DNA from: Coraliomargarita algicola
GTDB lineage: Bacteria; Verrucomicrobiota; Verrucomicrobiia; Opitutales; Coraliomargaritaceae
Length of the DNA: 64,000 nucleotides
Assembly (NCBI RefSeq): GCF_033878955.1
Contig: NZ_CP138858.1
Location: 2,651,001-2,715,000, forward strand
Direction of reading: 5' to 3'
Positions 45,696 through 59,200 of this stretch are shown here, one piece after another. The notes under the pieces were generated by a model. It had not been told where the DNA came from. It saw nothing but the letters and a program-made list of their open reading frames with translations, and did not search any database. The number at the start of each line of letters is the position of its first letter. The first letter of the stretch is position 1. The position numbers were made by a program, and so were the translations under genes.

Positions 45696-47966
45696 ATGCA
45701 GAACCCATTCATTGAACAAATCGCCGAAGAACTGAGCCTCAAGGCTCATCAAGTCGCCGCCACCGCAGCACTCATCGCCGAAGGCGGCACAGTGCCCTTT
45801 ATCGCTCGCTACCGCAAAGAACAAACGGGCGAACTCGACGAGGTCGAAATCACTTCCATCCGCGATCGCTTACAGCAACTCGCTGACCTGGCCAGCCGCC
45901 GTGAATCCATCAAAAAATCACTGGATGAGCGTGGTCTGCTGACAGATGAATTAAAAACCAAGATCGCTGAAGCCAAGACCCTCGCAAAACTGGAAGATAT
46001 CTATCTGCCCTTCCGCCCCAAGCGCCGCACCAAGGCACTGATCGCTCGCGAGCGCGGGCTCGAGCCACTGGCCACACATATTTTCGAAAATCAAAACGCC
46101 AGCGACACCGCCGAACAAGCACTCAAATATGTCGACGCCGACAAAGAAGTGCCCGATGCCAACGCTGCATTGGAAGGCGCACGCCACATCATAGCCGAGT
46201 GGATCAGCGACGATGCCGACATCCGCGAAAAACTGCGCAAACTTTTTTGGGAACAAGGTATCCTCAGCTCTGAAGCCTTCCCGGGCAAAGAAGTCGAAGG
46301 TGCCAAATACAGCGACTATTTCGATTGGAAGGAGCCGATTAAAAACGCGCCATCCCACCGCGTGCTGGCCATTCGACGTGGTGAAAAAGAAGGCTTCCTC
46401 TTCCACCGTATCCTGCCCGAAGAAGAGCCCGCCATCGCCACGATCGAAAAGCAATTTCTCAATGGACGCGGCCCCGCGGCCGATGAAGTCAAAAAAGCCA
46501 TCGCCGACGCCTACAAGCGCCTACTCAGCCCCTCGATGGAAACCGAAGTGCGTATTCAGGCCAAGAAAAAGGCCGATGCCGCCGCCATCCAGGTATTCGC
46601 CGACAATGCACGCGAACTACTACTGGCATCCCCGCTGGGACAAAAACGCACCATGGCAGTCGACCCCGGCTTTCGCACTGGCTGCAAAACCGTGATTCTC
46701 GACGCACAGGGTAAACTCCTGTTCAATCACGTGCTCTTCTGCACCGGCAGCGCCGGACAAGTGGAACGCGCCGGCGTCGAAGCCAAAGCCCTCGTCGAGC
46801 GCTACGACATCGAAGCCATCGCCATCGGTAACGGCACCGCTGGCCGCGAGACCGAAGCCTTCTTCCGTGGACTCGGCCTCTCCCCGAAAATCATCATCGT
46901 CAGCGTCAACGAATCTGGCGCGTCGATCTACTCTGCCTCCGAGGCCGCCCGCGAAGAATTCCCCGACCAAGACCTCACCGTGCGCGGCGCCGTCTCCATC
47001 GGTCGCCGCCTAATGGACCCGTTGGCCGAATTGGTCAAACTCGACCCGAAATCCATCGGCGTAGGCCAATACCAACACGATGTCGATCAATACGCACTCA
47101 AGCGCACGCTCGACGACACCGTGATCTCCTCAGTCAACAAAGTCGGCGTCGAGGTTAACACGGCCAGTAAGCAACTCCTCTCCTACGTCTCCGGCCTCAA
47201 TGAATCCATTGCCGGCAACATCATCGCGCACCGCCAAGAAAATGGCCCCTTCAAATCACGCAAGGAGTTCACCAAAGTCAGCCGCCTCGGCCCCAAGGCC
47301 TTCGAACAGTGCGCCGGCTTCCTCCGCATCCGCGACGCCGCGCACCCACTCGACCAGAGCGGCGTTCACCCCGAGCGCTACACACTCGTCGAGCAAATGG
47401 CGGCCAATGTAGGCTGCAAGGTCGAAGACCTCACCCGCGACAGTAGCGCGCGCGCCAAAATTAAGCTCGAAGATTACGTCTCCGACGAAGTCGGCCTACC
47501 GACACTGCGCGACATCATGGAAGAACTGGCCAAGCCAGGCCGCGACCCACGCAAGCAGTTTGAAGCCTTCGCATTTGCCGACGGAATCGAAAAGCCTGCC
47601 GACCTCACCCTAGGCATGAAACTCCCAGGCATTGTAACCAATGTCACCGCCTTCGGTGCCTTCGTCGATGTCGGCGTGCACCAAGATGGCTTGGTCCACA
47701 TCAGCCAACTCTCAGACAGCTTCGTTGATGATCCCAACAAGGTCGTCAAAGTCGGCGACAAGGTCAAAGTCACCGTCACCGAAATCGACTTACAGCGCAA
47801 TCGCATCGCGCTCTCGATGAAGAAACAGCCAGAAATCGGCGGCAAAAAAGAACGTACGGGCAGCCCCAAGAAACGTAGTCATTCCGGCAGTGCCCCACGG
47901 GGTGAACGCCGCGCCAAAAACAACGACTTCGGCAGCAACTGGTTCGACGCCGCACTCAAGAAGTAA
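45696..47966 (+). CDS. tex: Transcription accessory protein Tex
   Basis: A 756-residue nucleic-acid-binding protein. Domains in order: N-terminal helical Tex domain (VAATAALIAEGGTVPFIARYRKEQTG), YqgF/RuvC-like domain (MAVDPGFRTGCKTVILD), helix-hairpin-helix region (KSRKEFTKVSRLGPKAFEQCAGFLRI) and C-terminal S1 domain (GIVTNVTAFGAFVDVGVHQDGLVHIS). A basic disordered tail follows. It is intact with normal length. The role is in transcription or RNA handling under stress, known from other bacteria. Confidence 0.96.
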   Translation: MQNPFIEQIAEELSLKAHQVAATAALIAEGGTVPFIARYRKEQTGELDEVEITSIRDRLQQLADLASRRESIKKSLDERGLLTDELKTKIAEAKTLAKLEDIYLPFRPKRRTKALIARERGLEPLATHIFENQNASDTAEQALKYVDADKEVPDANAALEGARHIIAEWISDDADIREKLRKLFWEQGILSSEAFPGKEVEGAKYSDYFDWKEPIKNAPSHRVLAIRRGEKEGFLFHRILPEEEPAIATIEKQFLNGRGPAADEVKKAIADAYKRLLSPSMETEVRIQAKKKADAAAIQVFADNARELLLASPLGQKRTMAVDPGFRTGCKTVILDAQGKLLFNHVLFCTGSAGQVERAGVEAKALVERYDIEAIAIGNGTAGRETEAFFRGLGLSPKIIIVSVNESGASIYSASEAAREEFPDQDLTVRGAVSIGRRLMDPLAELVKLDPKSIGVGQYQHDVDQYALKRTLDDTVISSVNKVGVEVNTASKQLLSYVSGLNESIAGNIIAHRQENGPFKSRKEFTKVSRLGPKAFEQCAGFLRIRDAAHPLDQSGVHPERYTLVEQMAANVGCKVEDLTRDSSARAKIKLEDYVSDEVGLPTLRDIMEELAKPGRDPRKQFEAFAFADGIEKPADLTLGMKLPGIVTNVTAFGAFVDVGVHQDGLVHISQLSDSFVDDPNKVVKVGDKVKVTVTEIDLQRNRIALSMKKQPEIGGKKERTGSPKKRSHSGSAPRGERRAKNNDFGSNWFDAALKK

Positions 47967-47996
47967 TCCACTCTTTGGATTGATCCAAACGCCGCA

Positions 47997-48014
47997 GCCG
48001 CACTAATGTGCGGC
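47997..48014 (+). promoter_or_regulatory. Hairpin abutting the start codon of the 48016 gene
   Basis: GCCGCAC-TAAT-GTGCGGC ends one nucleotide before the ATG at 48016. A second small stem, TTTGGAT/ATCCAAA, lies at 47974-47989. Without T-runs they are weak terminator candidates. The first would cover the ribosome-binding region of the mRNA. Confidence 0.45.
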
Positions 48015-48015
48015 A

Positions 48016-49901
48016 ATGAATTCCACCAACACACCAGCCACCACACCTCGCCCCCTCGCGTGGTGGCTGGTTTTATGTGTTGGCCTCATACTCAGCATTC
48101 TCAGCTACTGGACTTGGCAGAAGTGGGATACAGTCTGGATCGAGCGTAGCGAAAGCTTTTTTCCACCCGAATGGCAGAACGAAGACCTGGACACACTCGC
48201 TTGGAAATATCCAATCTATCGCTCCAACGACACCTACCAATGGGTAAATGTCGCCGACGCATTAGCAACTGGCGATCGCACGCCGCTCTACCATCGCGTT
48301 GACGAAGGCCTGCTAGAAGGACGCCCCAACCGCTGGCACTCTGGCTTAGCCCGCTTGCTAAGCACGGGCGGATCGCTCGTTGCCAGTATGCAAGACTGGC
48401 CCACGCAGCGTGGCATCCATCACCTCGCACATTGGCTCGGTGCAGCAATCCAGATTCTCGCAATTACCCTGAGCTGCTACCTGGTCAGTCGCCTCGCCAA
48501 CCCGCTGAGCGCTGTGCTATTTGCTGCGCTCTATTATTTCAATGCCGCCATTGGCTGGGACTTTGCCTTCTCGCGACTCGACCATGAGGCCAGCTTTCAA
48601 TTTTGCTTTCTCTTCAACTTGCTCGGCATCGCAGGCCTATGCACCCAGCAAGGCCCAGAGCGTAAATATTGGGCGCTACTGGCTGGTATCAGTGCAGGCT
48701 TTTGCTGGTGGATCAGCGCCACCAGCATGACTGCACTATCTGCACTCACCACCTTAGGTCTCGCGTTCGAGTGTAACCGCAGCCGCCAGCTCGCTCATCC
48801 AGACATGTCGCAAGCCATCCTATATTGGGGTGCTTCCGCCGCTGCGACGATTGGCCTACTCTGCCTCTGTGACGGTCGCCTCAATCTCACCCCTTCGATC
48901 GCGACGATTCACCCGATCTTCATCCTCGTTCAAATGGGCGCAGCGCTCTTTTGCCTCGCGCTCCTGCAACAAGGCACTCCGACCAAGCGAGCGCTCACAT
49001 TTGGTCTTAGCCTATGCCTTGGCCTCAGCCCACTGCTCTGGCTTTATATCTACCAAGCCGAAGCACACCCATGGCTCGACCCGATGATGCGCCGCTTGCA
49101 TGACACCATCATCGAATTCCAAAGTCCACTTAGCAATGGTCTCTGGTCCCAAGCCGAAAGCCTACAAGCCGCAGCCACTACCGCCTTAGCTCTCTTCGTA
49201 CTCCCCCACTCACTAAATCACGCAGCGCACTCTTCGGTGGCCTCTTAATCGGTTTAATCCTGCTAGCGTTACTGCAAACCCGATGGCTCGGCTTACTCGC
49301 CACAACAGCCACCCTCGCCCTCTGCCTACAAATCAAACGCAAAGACACATCCATTCCACACTACCTGTGTCTAGGCCTCTTACTTCTCCTCATTGGGACA
49401 TGGGCCCACACGTGGAACAACATCGAGAAAAAGCCCGGCACAATATTTGTGACCGATCTAATGCTCCAAGTCGGCGCGCGTGATATCAACTTAAACCTAC
49501 AGCGCTTAAGCCAAGGCGAAACCATCCAGGTCGCCATGCCCTACGCCTTTGCTGCCACCTCGGCCCTTTTCCCTGAAGTTCACCCACTCGGCACCTTCTA
49601 CTGGGAAAATAGCGCAGGCATCCAAGAGTCCTCTAATTTTTTCGCAGGCCTACCGACCGATGCGCCCATCGATTTTGCAGTCGTGCAAGGCGGTCGCCAA
49701 GGAGCCCCCTTTGCCAAGCTCGTCACATGGGTGGCAAGAGGAGATGATAAGCCATCTACCATAGAGACAAGTCTAGCTTGGCAGCTAGCCAGTCGTCGAA
49801 CCCCACCTACAACTTGGAAAGAGCCGGCCTATCACGGAACCTTTGGGATCGAACAATTCTCCGTCCGCATATTTCAACTGCCGCGCCCTGACCACAGGTA
49901 A
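48016..49901 (+). CDS. GT-C-like multi-pass membrane protein, frame broken in a C-run
   Basis: The first frame (to 49248) codes ~395 homologous residues with about ten helices. The second frame, open from about 49200 to 49901, continues with more helices (LFGGLLIGLILLALLQ) and a ~140-residue soluble tail. One missing C in the run 49203-49207 joins them as ALFVLPPLTKSRS. RSNDTYQWVNVADALATG after the first helix and FSRLDHEASFQF later resemble the acidic motifs of STT3/PglB-type GT-C glycosyltransferases. This is a suggestive match, not a firm one. If correct it would glycosylate envelope proteins or lipids. Confidence 0.6.
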
Positions 49902-50153
49902 ATGCATCGGCGGTGCGCCATCAAGAAAAGTTCATCATAGGTGACCACGGGCACAATCCACGTAGTGCGGCCGCTCGCCGGACGCGACGCTCCCGCAACT
50001 TACACCCGCTCCCGCGCAACACAGCAGCCCCCGCAGGCCCACACGCTTCCCCCAAAGCCCAAGCCGTGTGAAAGATATCCACACTCGAACAAACACCCCA
50101 AATTGAACCGAGCACATAGCTAACGTCCACTGCAGCGATCAACTATCCACCCC
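49902..50153. other. Non-coding spacer, nothing recognised
   Basis: About 250 bp between the GT-C-like gene and the terminator of the giant protease. It is C-rich with no credible gene. Open frames here on both strands have unnatural composition and no ribosome sites. Confidence 0.5.
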
Positions 50154-50193
50154 AAAAAAGCCCCCACTCGTCAAAGACGAAATGAGGGCTTTG
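50154..50193 (-). terminator. Rho-independent terminator for the giant protease gene
   Basis: AAAGCCC and GGGCTTT flank an inner TCGTC/GACGA stem with a 3-nt loop and few mismatches. On the minus strand it ends in six T residues about 65 nt beyond the gene's stop at 50219. Confidence 0.85.
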
Positions 50194-50218
50194 TAAAGAC
50201 GTTCAATTGAAACGTTGA

Positions 50219-53200
50219 TTAGTGGTCCGAGGCTGGCGGTTCAGTCACCACTAAACGGAAGAAGCTGCGATTCTGTTCGTCGATTGGCTTAGTCGAGCGA
50301 TAAATGACGCGCTCTAAGTCCGTGCCATCAATCGGCTCCTTACCATAATAGACTGCGCGCCCGGCACCGAAGTTGAGATCCTCCGATTCCTGCACCGTGA
50401 ATTCGTAACCTAAACCGACTGCATTTACATTACGCAAGAACGCGAACTGATAGTATTCTACGCCTCCAATCTCAAAGATAGAATGCTCAATGATTTGATA
50501 GTCCGCCATCTCACTGTCTAGACCCAACACGTATTCCGCCCAATTTGGATAGGCATCACCGTCTGGATTCTCATCAGGATTTTCAATCTCATCCCCAGGC
50601 AATTTCGACGGAATCACTATGCTCCAGCGACCATTGACGTAATCATCAATAATCTCGGCATCTTCAACTGGCGTACTGACTGGGTCACCGAATTCATCTA
50701 GGTCACGCCACTTGAAGGTGTAAGGGTGCGAGCGATTATCATAGTAGATACGAATGAAGTAGATTCCCCCTTCCTGATCAACAACATCAAAGACTCCGTT
50801 TTCCTCGATCTTAGTAGTGATGTCGGCATCAAGCCCCTCGGCCTCGGCTCCATCACTCGGGAACAAATCTTCATCAGTGTCCCCAGTCGAGCGCCCAATC
50901 AGGTACTGGCTTACGTAAGTCGGCAGTCGCCGAATCTCCATCATTCCCCGCTAGGAAATAAACTTCGAAGTCCATATCCAAGTTGTCCGGTGCATAGGTA
51001 TACCCCGTGTCGTTATCGGAGAAGAACTCGAGATCCACTGCAATTTGAGTCGCTCCCGGCGAAACAACCACGGCATACCAGTCATCAGTCGTTTGCATGC
51101 CATAGCCTGCCGCACTGGTGTATCCGCCGTCATTATTTTTGTCCCCATCACCATTCACATCCTGGAGGTATTCGATCTCATGCAACCAAATACCCTCGGT
51201 CGAGACTCCGTTGGCCGTAGTCAAGTCGTAAGCCAAGTCGACGAAGTTGTTGGTGTCGTTCAAGACATTCTCATCTTCGAGCTCTTCATACGCATCTTGC
51301 TTGGAAACATCCCAAGTGAGGCTGTAATCATTGGCACGATTATCCCCATAGACGCGGATGTAATAATTGCGATCCTCATCAGTCGGATCAATTCGAGCAA
51401 ATACAGACTCAATATCATTCGAAGTTTCAGAACGTGCCAATGGGGTGTCCATGTCATTCTCATCATAGATCTCGATATTGATATCTCCATCGACATGCAG
51501 GAATTCGATCTCAGCCGACAGACGCACGTAGTAATCACGCTTCAATACAGTGACCGACTTATTGCCTTTCTTAGCGGTAGTTAAAAACCACGAAGGGATC
51601 TGAATCTTATACCAATCATAATCTTCCTGGATTGCATGTCCGAAAGGATCCAAACCTGGAGATCCTAATGTGAGACTTCCCAACAATCCATAATCAAAGG
51701 CTAATTCTTTAATAGGATCCAATGGTCCTGGATCCTCAGGATCATATGGAGGCTCCAAACGTAGGCGAGTCAACTCAGTCGCCTCTTCTGGAGTATCGTT
51801 ATTCAATAATGAATGCCAATACGGACCATCTGCTTCGTATTGGTCGATATTATTATAGGACCAAGTCAAGTCATAGGTCAGACCAGAAGTCGCTGTAACT
51901 TGCAAATAATAGATCCCTCCATCCGGAGCAATCACCCCTTCGCTTTGATTATCATTGCCCGCAGTGCTCCGGCCGGACTCTTCAAACCCGCCTGGTAACT
52001 CAACCCCAGCGGCATCTAAGACTGAGATGTTGAAAGCAATGCCCGGACTATCAACATCAAAACTCAGATGCACTTGGTTAGCAGGCACATAAATACGATA
52101 TAAATCGAGATCTCGCGATACGAGTCCGGAAATGGGCACACCATTCAAGTTCTCAATGTCCGCATTTACATCCGCCTCCGCGATGGTCTCATTATCTTCG
52201 TAATCGTCATCAAAGTAGCCACGCATCTCAAGTGTGTAAGGAACGCCTAAGTCATTCCCCACAACACGAAGGTAATACTTAGTCAGACCATCACCACTCG
52301 CCTCAACCGACTCCGCGAAGGACCCCTCGCGAACGGAAGAGTCAACTAGATCTCCATTCTCAGCGTAGAGATACAGATCTAAATCCCCATGCAGGTTGTT
52401 GAAATAGATCGTGGCGAAGAACTGGTGATCGCCACCAGTATCCACTGGGACCTCATACCAATCTTCATCAAATTGAGCGAGATCATAATATCGATAGACA
52501 GGACGATACTCCACCGTGACCTCTTCACCACTATCATTTGTGGCGGTATAAGTTCTACGAACGTCCGGATCACTCACAGCAGTATCCTCAACGCCTTGCT
52601 GATCGAGGAGTGCAGGAATTGCAGCCATGGACTGCGTATCATTCACACTTGGATCCTGCTCTTCATCCGAATCAAGAGCTGGAGGCTCCGCATCGTATGT
52701 ATCCTCAGAAGCGCTCACCCATTGCAATGAATAGGTATTGCCCAAGCCACGGGCATTGTCCTCGGCCAAGTCATAGTAGTCATCAGTTCCATCCTCTCGA
52801 ATCGATTCGTAATCAGCCAAGTCAGCCAAGTCATCCGTGTAAGGATCGAAAGTCCAACCTGCGCTCTCCTTCGGATTCACAATTCCATAACCATATACAC
52901 AAATCAAATACTCCCCAGGCTCCAAGTCATGCAGAACGATACGCTCACCATCGGTGAATTCTTCGGACTGCGCGACTAGGGAGGCCGCCTCCAAAACGTT
53001 TTCTGAGTCCAGTGGATCAGTGACCTCACGCTTATAAACAGCCACATCGATATCGCCCAAGGCGTGCTCAAATTGCAGATCGACGATGAAGATGTCTTCA
53101 CCTGGGTTAACCACAACTGAATACCAATCTTCGTCTAACTGAGTGAGGTCATCCAGTAGGAAATACTCCAGGTCCGGATAATCGCCTCCGCCCATCGCTG

Positions 53201-56200
53201 CGTAGAAATTAGAGTTATACTTCGTCAGCAACAACCCGCGCGGTGTATCCGGCGAATCATTGTCCGGAGTGGTCTCTTTCACTTCGAAATCACCTTCAGC
53301 AGCCTTCTCTAGGTTATCTTCATGATAACTATTCCAGACAAGATCGTATGGCTGTCCTCCATTTTTACCGAAGACCCGCAAATAGTAAGTTCCCTCGGCC
53401 CCTTCATAGTGTAAACGTTCAACATTGGAGGTTCCGATTGAACGCTTAAGGAAGCCCTTGCTCGCGTTAAAGAGCTCCAGATCAATATTGGTTTCATCGC
53501 TATGCTCAAAGTAAGCCTCGATCACGATACCTTCATCGCCAGAATTAATACGAACCTCATACCAATCCTCGTCTAAGGCCCCTCCATAACCAATGGTTTC
53601 AGAAATACGCTGTCCTTCGGAGCCTAGAAGTACATCGGATGCATCTTCATACGTATTGTTACCGGTCTCGCCTTCAAATGCGTCCTCAGTCGAGGTGACC
53701 CAAGAGAGTTGATATGCGGTGCCCAGACTCACTCCAGATACCTTGATATAATAAGTCAGCTCTTCGGGTTCAAATGGGTCGACACCATAAGCTAAGGTTT
53801 CGTCATCCTCTGTTGTATCCGCCGTCGCGACTTCAACTCCTGCAGCATCATACAATGTCAAAATGAGGTTTCCATCTGCTTGAGAGTATCCCAACTCTGC
53901 AGTCAAACTGACGTTGCCAGGCTGCACCAGAACTTCATACCAGTCTTCATCGTATTGGACAGCGTCAATGACGGTCCCTTCGAGCTCAGTCAGATCCGTC
54001 GCTTCTTCGCGCACATCATTGTCTTCATAGTCGTCGTCTGGTGCAGTGGTCCAAAGGAGCTGATAATCTCCATTGGTGTTATCACCGGTGACTTCGACAT
54101 AATAGATACCCGGACCACTTTCAATGCGCACTCCAGCGCTGTTACCGGTCGTCGCCGAAACTTGCAGTGGATTGTCTAAATCTTCACTGCGATACAGAGC
54201 CACATCGATATTGCCATCCTCATAGGCGTAAGTCGCAATCACAGTGATAAACGAATTATCCTCAGTCACTTCGAACTGATACCAATCAGTGTCGTACTGC
54301 ACCGCATTAATGACTGGGGTGTCAGTGATGTCAGTCGCATCCGCGGAAACATCATTATCCTCATACTCATCATCCTCATAGAATGCCCAGGAGATATCGT
54401 AGGTGTTATACTCATCATCCCCATAAACATATATGTAGTTCACCCCGGGTTCGACCTCGACAAATACGCTTTCGCTATCATCCATCGAATTCGCATTCAC
54501 GATCTCATTTCCAGCGGCATCCATGATACTGAAATCGATGCTCCCATTGAGTTCGATGTAATCAAGAGTCACCTCAATGAATGGGTGCTCTCCAGTCACA
54601 TTAATCTTATACCAATCATCATCACTTTGAGTCGGCACTTCGAATTCCGACAATGGCGAGGTGAGCGCAGTAATATCATACGCGGTGGCACGCGTATCAT
54701 TCTCTTCATAAGCATCCTCTGTGCGTGCGATGAAATAGAGGTCATACGAATTACCTAAGTTCGGTCCATACACACGAATATAGTAAACACCACCAGGAAT
54801 CGCTGCTTGTAGATCCACGATTTCATTATCTGTAACACTATCGCGACGGATAATGGGTGTGCCAAAGTCATCGTAAATTTCCAAGTCAATGTCACCTTCG
54901 GCATCGTCGAACAAACACTCAACGTAGAGACCGAAGTTCTCGTCGCCCACAGTGATTGAGTACCAATCGTCATCGGTTTGATTCGCCAGACCTTCCAAAT
55001 TACTCAATCGAGAGTCGGCAGCAGTCAGCTGATAAGCTTCACCTAGAGAGTCATTCTCTTCGTAAGCATCTTCTCCCAAGTTGATCTGTGCGACCTCTTC
55101 GGCACTCAACGCAGCCCAGCTTAGGTTATACTTATTGCCCTCGTTGCCATAGTGCACACGCACATAATAGCTGCCGGCTGGGGGATTCGAGAGTATCAGC
55201 GTCTCATCGTCATCCGAAGAAGTCGCCCGTTGCAAAATCGCCCCGGATTCGTTGTAAATCTCCATGTCGATATCCCCCTCGGCATGGGTAAAATTCGCCA
55301 AAACTCGAAGCTCTGCAGTATTTACATCTGCGGAAATCTCATACCAATCTTCGTCTTTTTGAATGCCATAACCATTCAACTTACTTAGAAGTCTGCGCTC
55401 ATGCCCAATTAGGTCAAACGAGGTCTGGCGTGTATCATTCTGCTCATAATTATCCTCAGCAAAGGTGACATCCCAGAATAGGTTATACCGATTACCGACA
55501 TAATCTCCGAGAATGACCACTGAAAGGTCTCCCGCCAGCGGGTTATCCCAACTAATCGTTTCGGTGTCACCACCTGTGGTCGACTCCTTGAGAAGGATGC
55601 CGCCATTAGCGCTGTAAACATAAAGATCAAGATTGCCCAAGGACGAATCAGAACGCGCAATCACTTCCAGCTTGGTCGCGCCTGTAGGGACTCGGATCTG
55701 ATACCAGTCACGGTCAAACAGTGCTCCATATCCATTGATCGATGTGAGCCATGAACCCGCATTTCCGCTAATATTGAAACGCTGCTGCCAATTATCGTTC
55801 TGCTCGTAATTATCTTCAACAGCACCGTCGATAAGAGTAGTGCCCTTGACCAAAGTCACTGTGAAATCATAAGCAGTCAGATAGCCGATATCCTCAGCCG
55901 CTTCGACATAAATTAAATACTCCGACTCCGCTGGATCATCAATCGTTAATACATAGGTTGCATTCGCAGGAGAATCAGCATCCGTTGTGAAAGTATCGAC
56001 AAAGGTACCGTCAGTTTTGGTCAAGCGATAGGTCAAATAATCGGAACTAACACCGAGCCCAGTAAAGGCAACTTGAACCTGTGTGACGCCCGACTCGCCA
56101 ATCGTAAACTTGTAGAAGTCCCCATCGTTGTAGTGAGTGAAAGATTCGACCGAAGCATTGACCGCATACGAAGCAGTGATGCCGTAACCATTCACTTTAG

Positions 56201-59200
56201 ATAGAGAAGTTCCAAGAATCGAGGTACCTAGATCATAAGGGGTCGAGTATTGATCATTCTCCACCACCTCATTATCTTCATCGAGGCCAACCTGCTCGTA
56301 GACATCATCCTCCAATACTCCGAAGAACATGTCATAAACATTATCATCTGAGTAGTCACCAGTGACACGGACATAATAAGTCCCGGGTGGTACACCTTGT
56401 ATCGCAGTATTACCCTCTGGGTCCCACTCATCTGCGACCTCATCCATACTCATGATCTCATAATATGAAATCATCGCACGATCATCCTGATCCTCTGAAA
56501 TGCTCAGCAATTGTAAATTCTCATTATAAAGCTCAACTTGCACATTACCCATGCTCTCATCGAACTCAGCCAACACATAAAGAAAACGAGCAAAAGGATC
56601 CCTGGCGATATCCAGACGATACCAGTCCTCATCATCCAGGATTGCCGTGCCTAAGATATTCGACAGCTGCGATGACTGCGCACGGGTGATATCAAACGCT
56701 TCGGTTGAATTATCATTGTCTTCGTAAAGGTCTCCATCGGCCAAGCCCAAAGAGCGTGCACTCCACTTGAGGTCATAGGTATTCTTGAGACTAACGCCTT
56801 CCTCGGCGGGCTTGACTAAGATAAAGTAATTAAGCGAAGTCACACCATCAGGAATCCGGTATTCCAGAGTCTCCGACCCCGCATCGCCATACATAATGGC
56901 GACCAGAATCGATTGGTTCCCTTGCAGGCGATATAACTCAAATTCAATCGCCCCGGCGTCAGAATCGTGGAATGTTTCGACCGTGATAAACTGATCTCCT
57001 GGTTCGACGGTAAATTTATAATGGTCGAGGTAGTCTGTCATCCATCCTAGGCCTTTATAGTCGGAAAGTAAGACATCTTCATAGGCAGTCAGATCCGGAG
57101 CACCTGTAAGATTGATACCATTCTCATAATTATCTTCGTAGGCCTTAGGTGTGCAGGTGCCACCAATGGTGAAAGTAAAGACTTCCGACTGCTCGCCCGT
57201 ATAGCTAATGGTCACAGTATCGTAATCCAATCGATTACTCACAGCATCATAGGTAATATTGACCGGGAAGGTCGCACCCACTGCAATTGAATCTGGTATC
57301 GTCGAAGTGATATCGAACACAGTGTTGTTCGCGAGCGACATAGTAAGATTTTCTAACACGAAACTGGATGTATTCGTCAGATAGAAAGTATGCGTGATCG
57401 CGGCAGCAGAAGGCTGTGTAAACCCGAAATCGGTTCCATTGCTGGTGTTAATGTCGGTATCTCCAGTTAAGACCGACTGCAGTTGCTTCGCACCGCCGTA
57501 AACAGCAAGTGGAGGTGTGGCAATCGTGCCTGAAATAGTATATTGACCTAAGCTGCCATAATCTGAAAAACCAGTGCTCGGTCCAGAGCCACGACCACCG
57601 CCGTCGACTTCAAGATAGTATTTACCAAATGGTACGGTCACCTTAATATTTGAAGATAGCCCCACATCACCAGACACCACACCGGTAGCAATTAATGCCC
57701 CTACCGAATTAAATAAGCGTGTATTGACAGCTAGGTTCGCTCCTCTCTTATCGGAATCAGTCTCCCCCTCTTGCGAGTCGACATCCAAGGGTGCTACGGT
57801 GATATCAAGCTCTCCAGAAGCTGTCACAAAACTGAAGACATCCACATCTGATGTACGCGAAATTAAACCAGATCCGCTGATGTTGTTATCAGCCAAAGTG
57901 GTAATAGTACCGAGTGGCAGCGTATCCGAGTCGTAGCTATTCGCGATATCATCAGCCTTATAACCAAAGCCATTGCTCTCACTCGCGATGATCGCCAAAT
58001 CGTCTTCTTGATTATTGGCATTTAGATATTCGCCGCGGCTCCACTGGTAGACTTCATCGATTAAGTATGTGCTGCCATCATCTGACCATGGTGCCCCCAT
58101 GATGGGGGCCCAACCTGGAGAATAATCCGTGTTGTGCCCGCCATAATATTCGTCGTCTCCAGTACGCCCATCATGTGACAAACCAAATACGTGACCGGCT
58201 TCGTGCGATATGGTGGCCGCGCAACTATACTCATCCTCGTTAAATACCCAGCAAACCGGGTTGTTAGTTCTGAAATAACCAATCTCAGCGGCGACCCCGC
58301 CAGCACCTGGCGCAGCCGTATCATCAGGAGTGATCACCACCAGTAAACGTTTGTCGACATCTGCAGCATCATAAACTGCACGATCCGTCGTGACTGTGAT
58401 GTCGAAAGGAGCAAAGTCCTCGGCGACACGCTGCCAAACCGCGGTCACCCAAGAGGTATCATTAGCTTTGGCGTGCGGTGCCGCATAAATCGTCATCAAA
58501 TCTTCACCATCTAGAAACAGGTCAAAATCTTCAACTAACTCACCATCAAAATCACAGTAGAGCACGAATTCCGCGCCAGGAATACTATTGAGCTTGGGCT
58601 GTGCGGAAGTCGATGCAGTCGCAGTGGTGGTAGTCGTGCTACGAACCGGCGTGCTACTAAAACTTTTGCTCGAACTAAATTTACCAATATTCGCGGGGCT
58701 CGATAAAGGATAGACCACCCCCGGAGGAGCGCAGTATAAATCACTGACCGTCACTTGCTCGACCAACAAACCTGCGGAGTGTTGTAACTCACGATACTCT
58801 GAAATCCAAAATGCTCTTGAATCCTGATTAAACGCAACTTGAGCAACCTGCTTCCCATTCGCGTCTAGACTATAAATGATCCGACCATTTCCGTCGTCTA
58901 AGTTCAGGGCATACTTACTTGCATTGGGATGCTCCCGCACACCCACCACAGTACCCTCAAACTGCACAGCATCAAAATCAAAGGTCAGACGATCACCCAC
59001 CGAACTGCCCTTAAAAACATCGAAGGTATGCTCAGGTAGCAGCAAAGGTCCACCTGCCGCCACACGTTTGAAATAATGGTCAAACTCGGGCTGTTGACGT
59101 ACCACAATCGGCGCAGGCGTTGCCGCTGGAGCGACTGCTGCGGCAACTGGCACAGCCTCCACCGCTGGGGGCTGCTCAGCCACAGGACTAGCTGCATCAT

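Noticed and set aside
49921..50142. Open frames on both strands in the spacer before the giant gene
   Set aside because: Composition is unlike neighbours, there is no ribosome site and no recognisable protein.
50874..50944. Two separate genes, a 2,828-residue protease and a 241-residue protein
   Set aside because: The second frame begins inside a PPC-like repeat whose first half is in the first frame; a one-base change in a G-run joins them.
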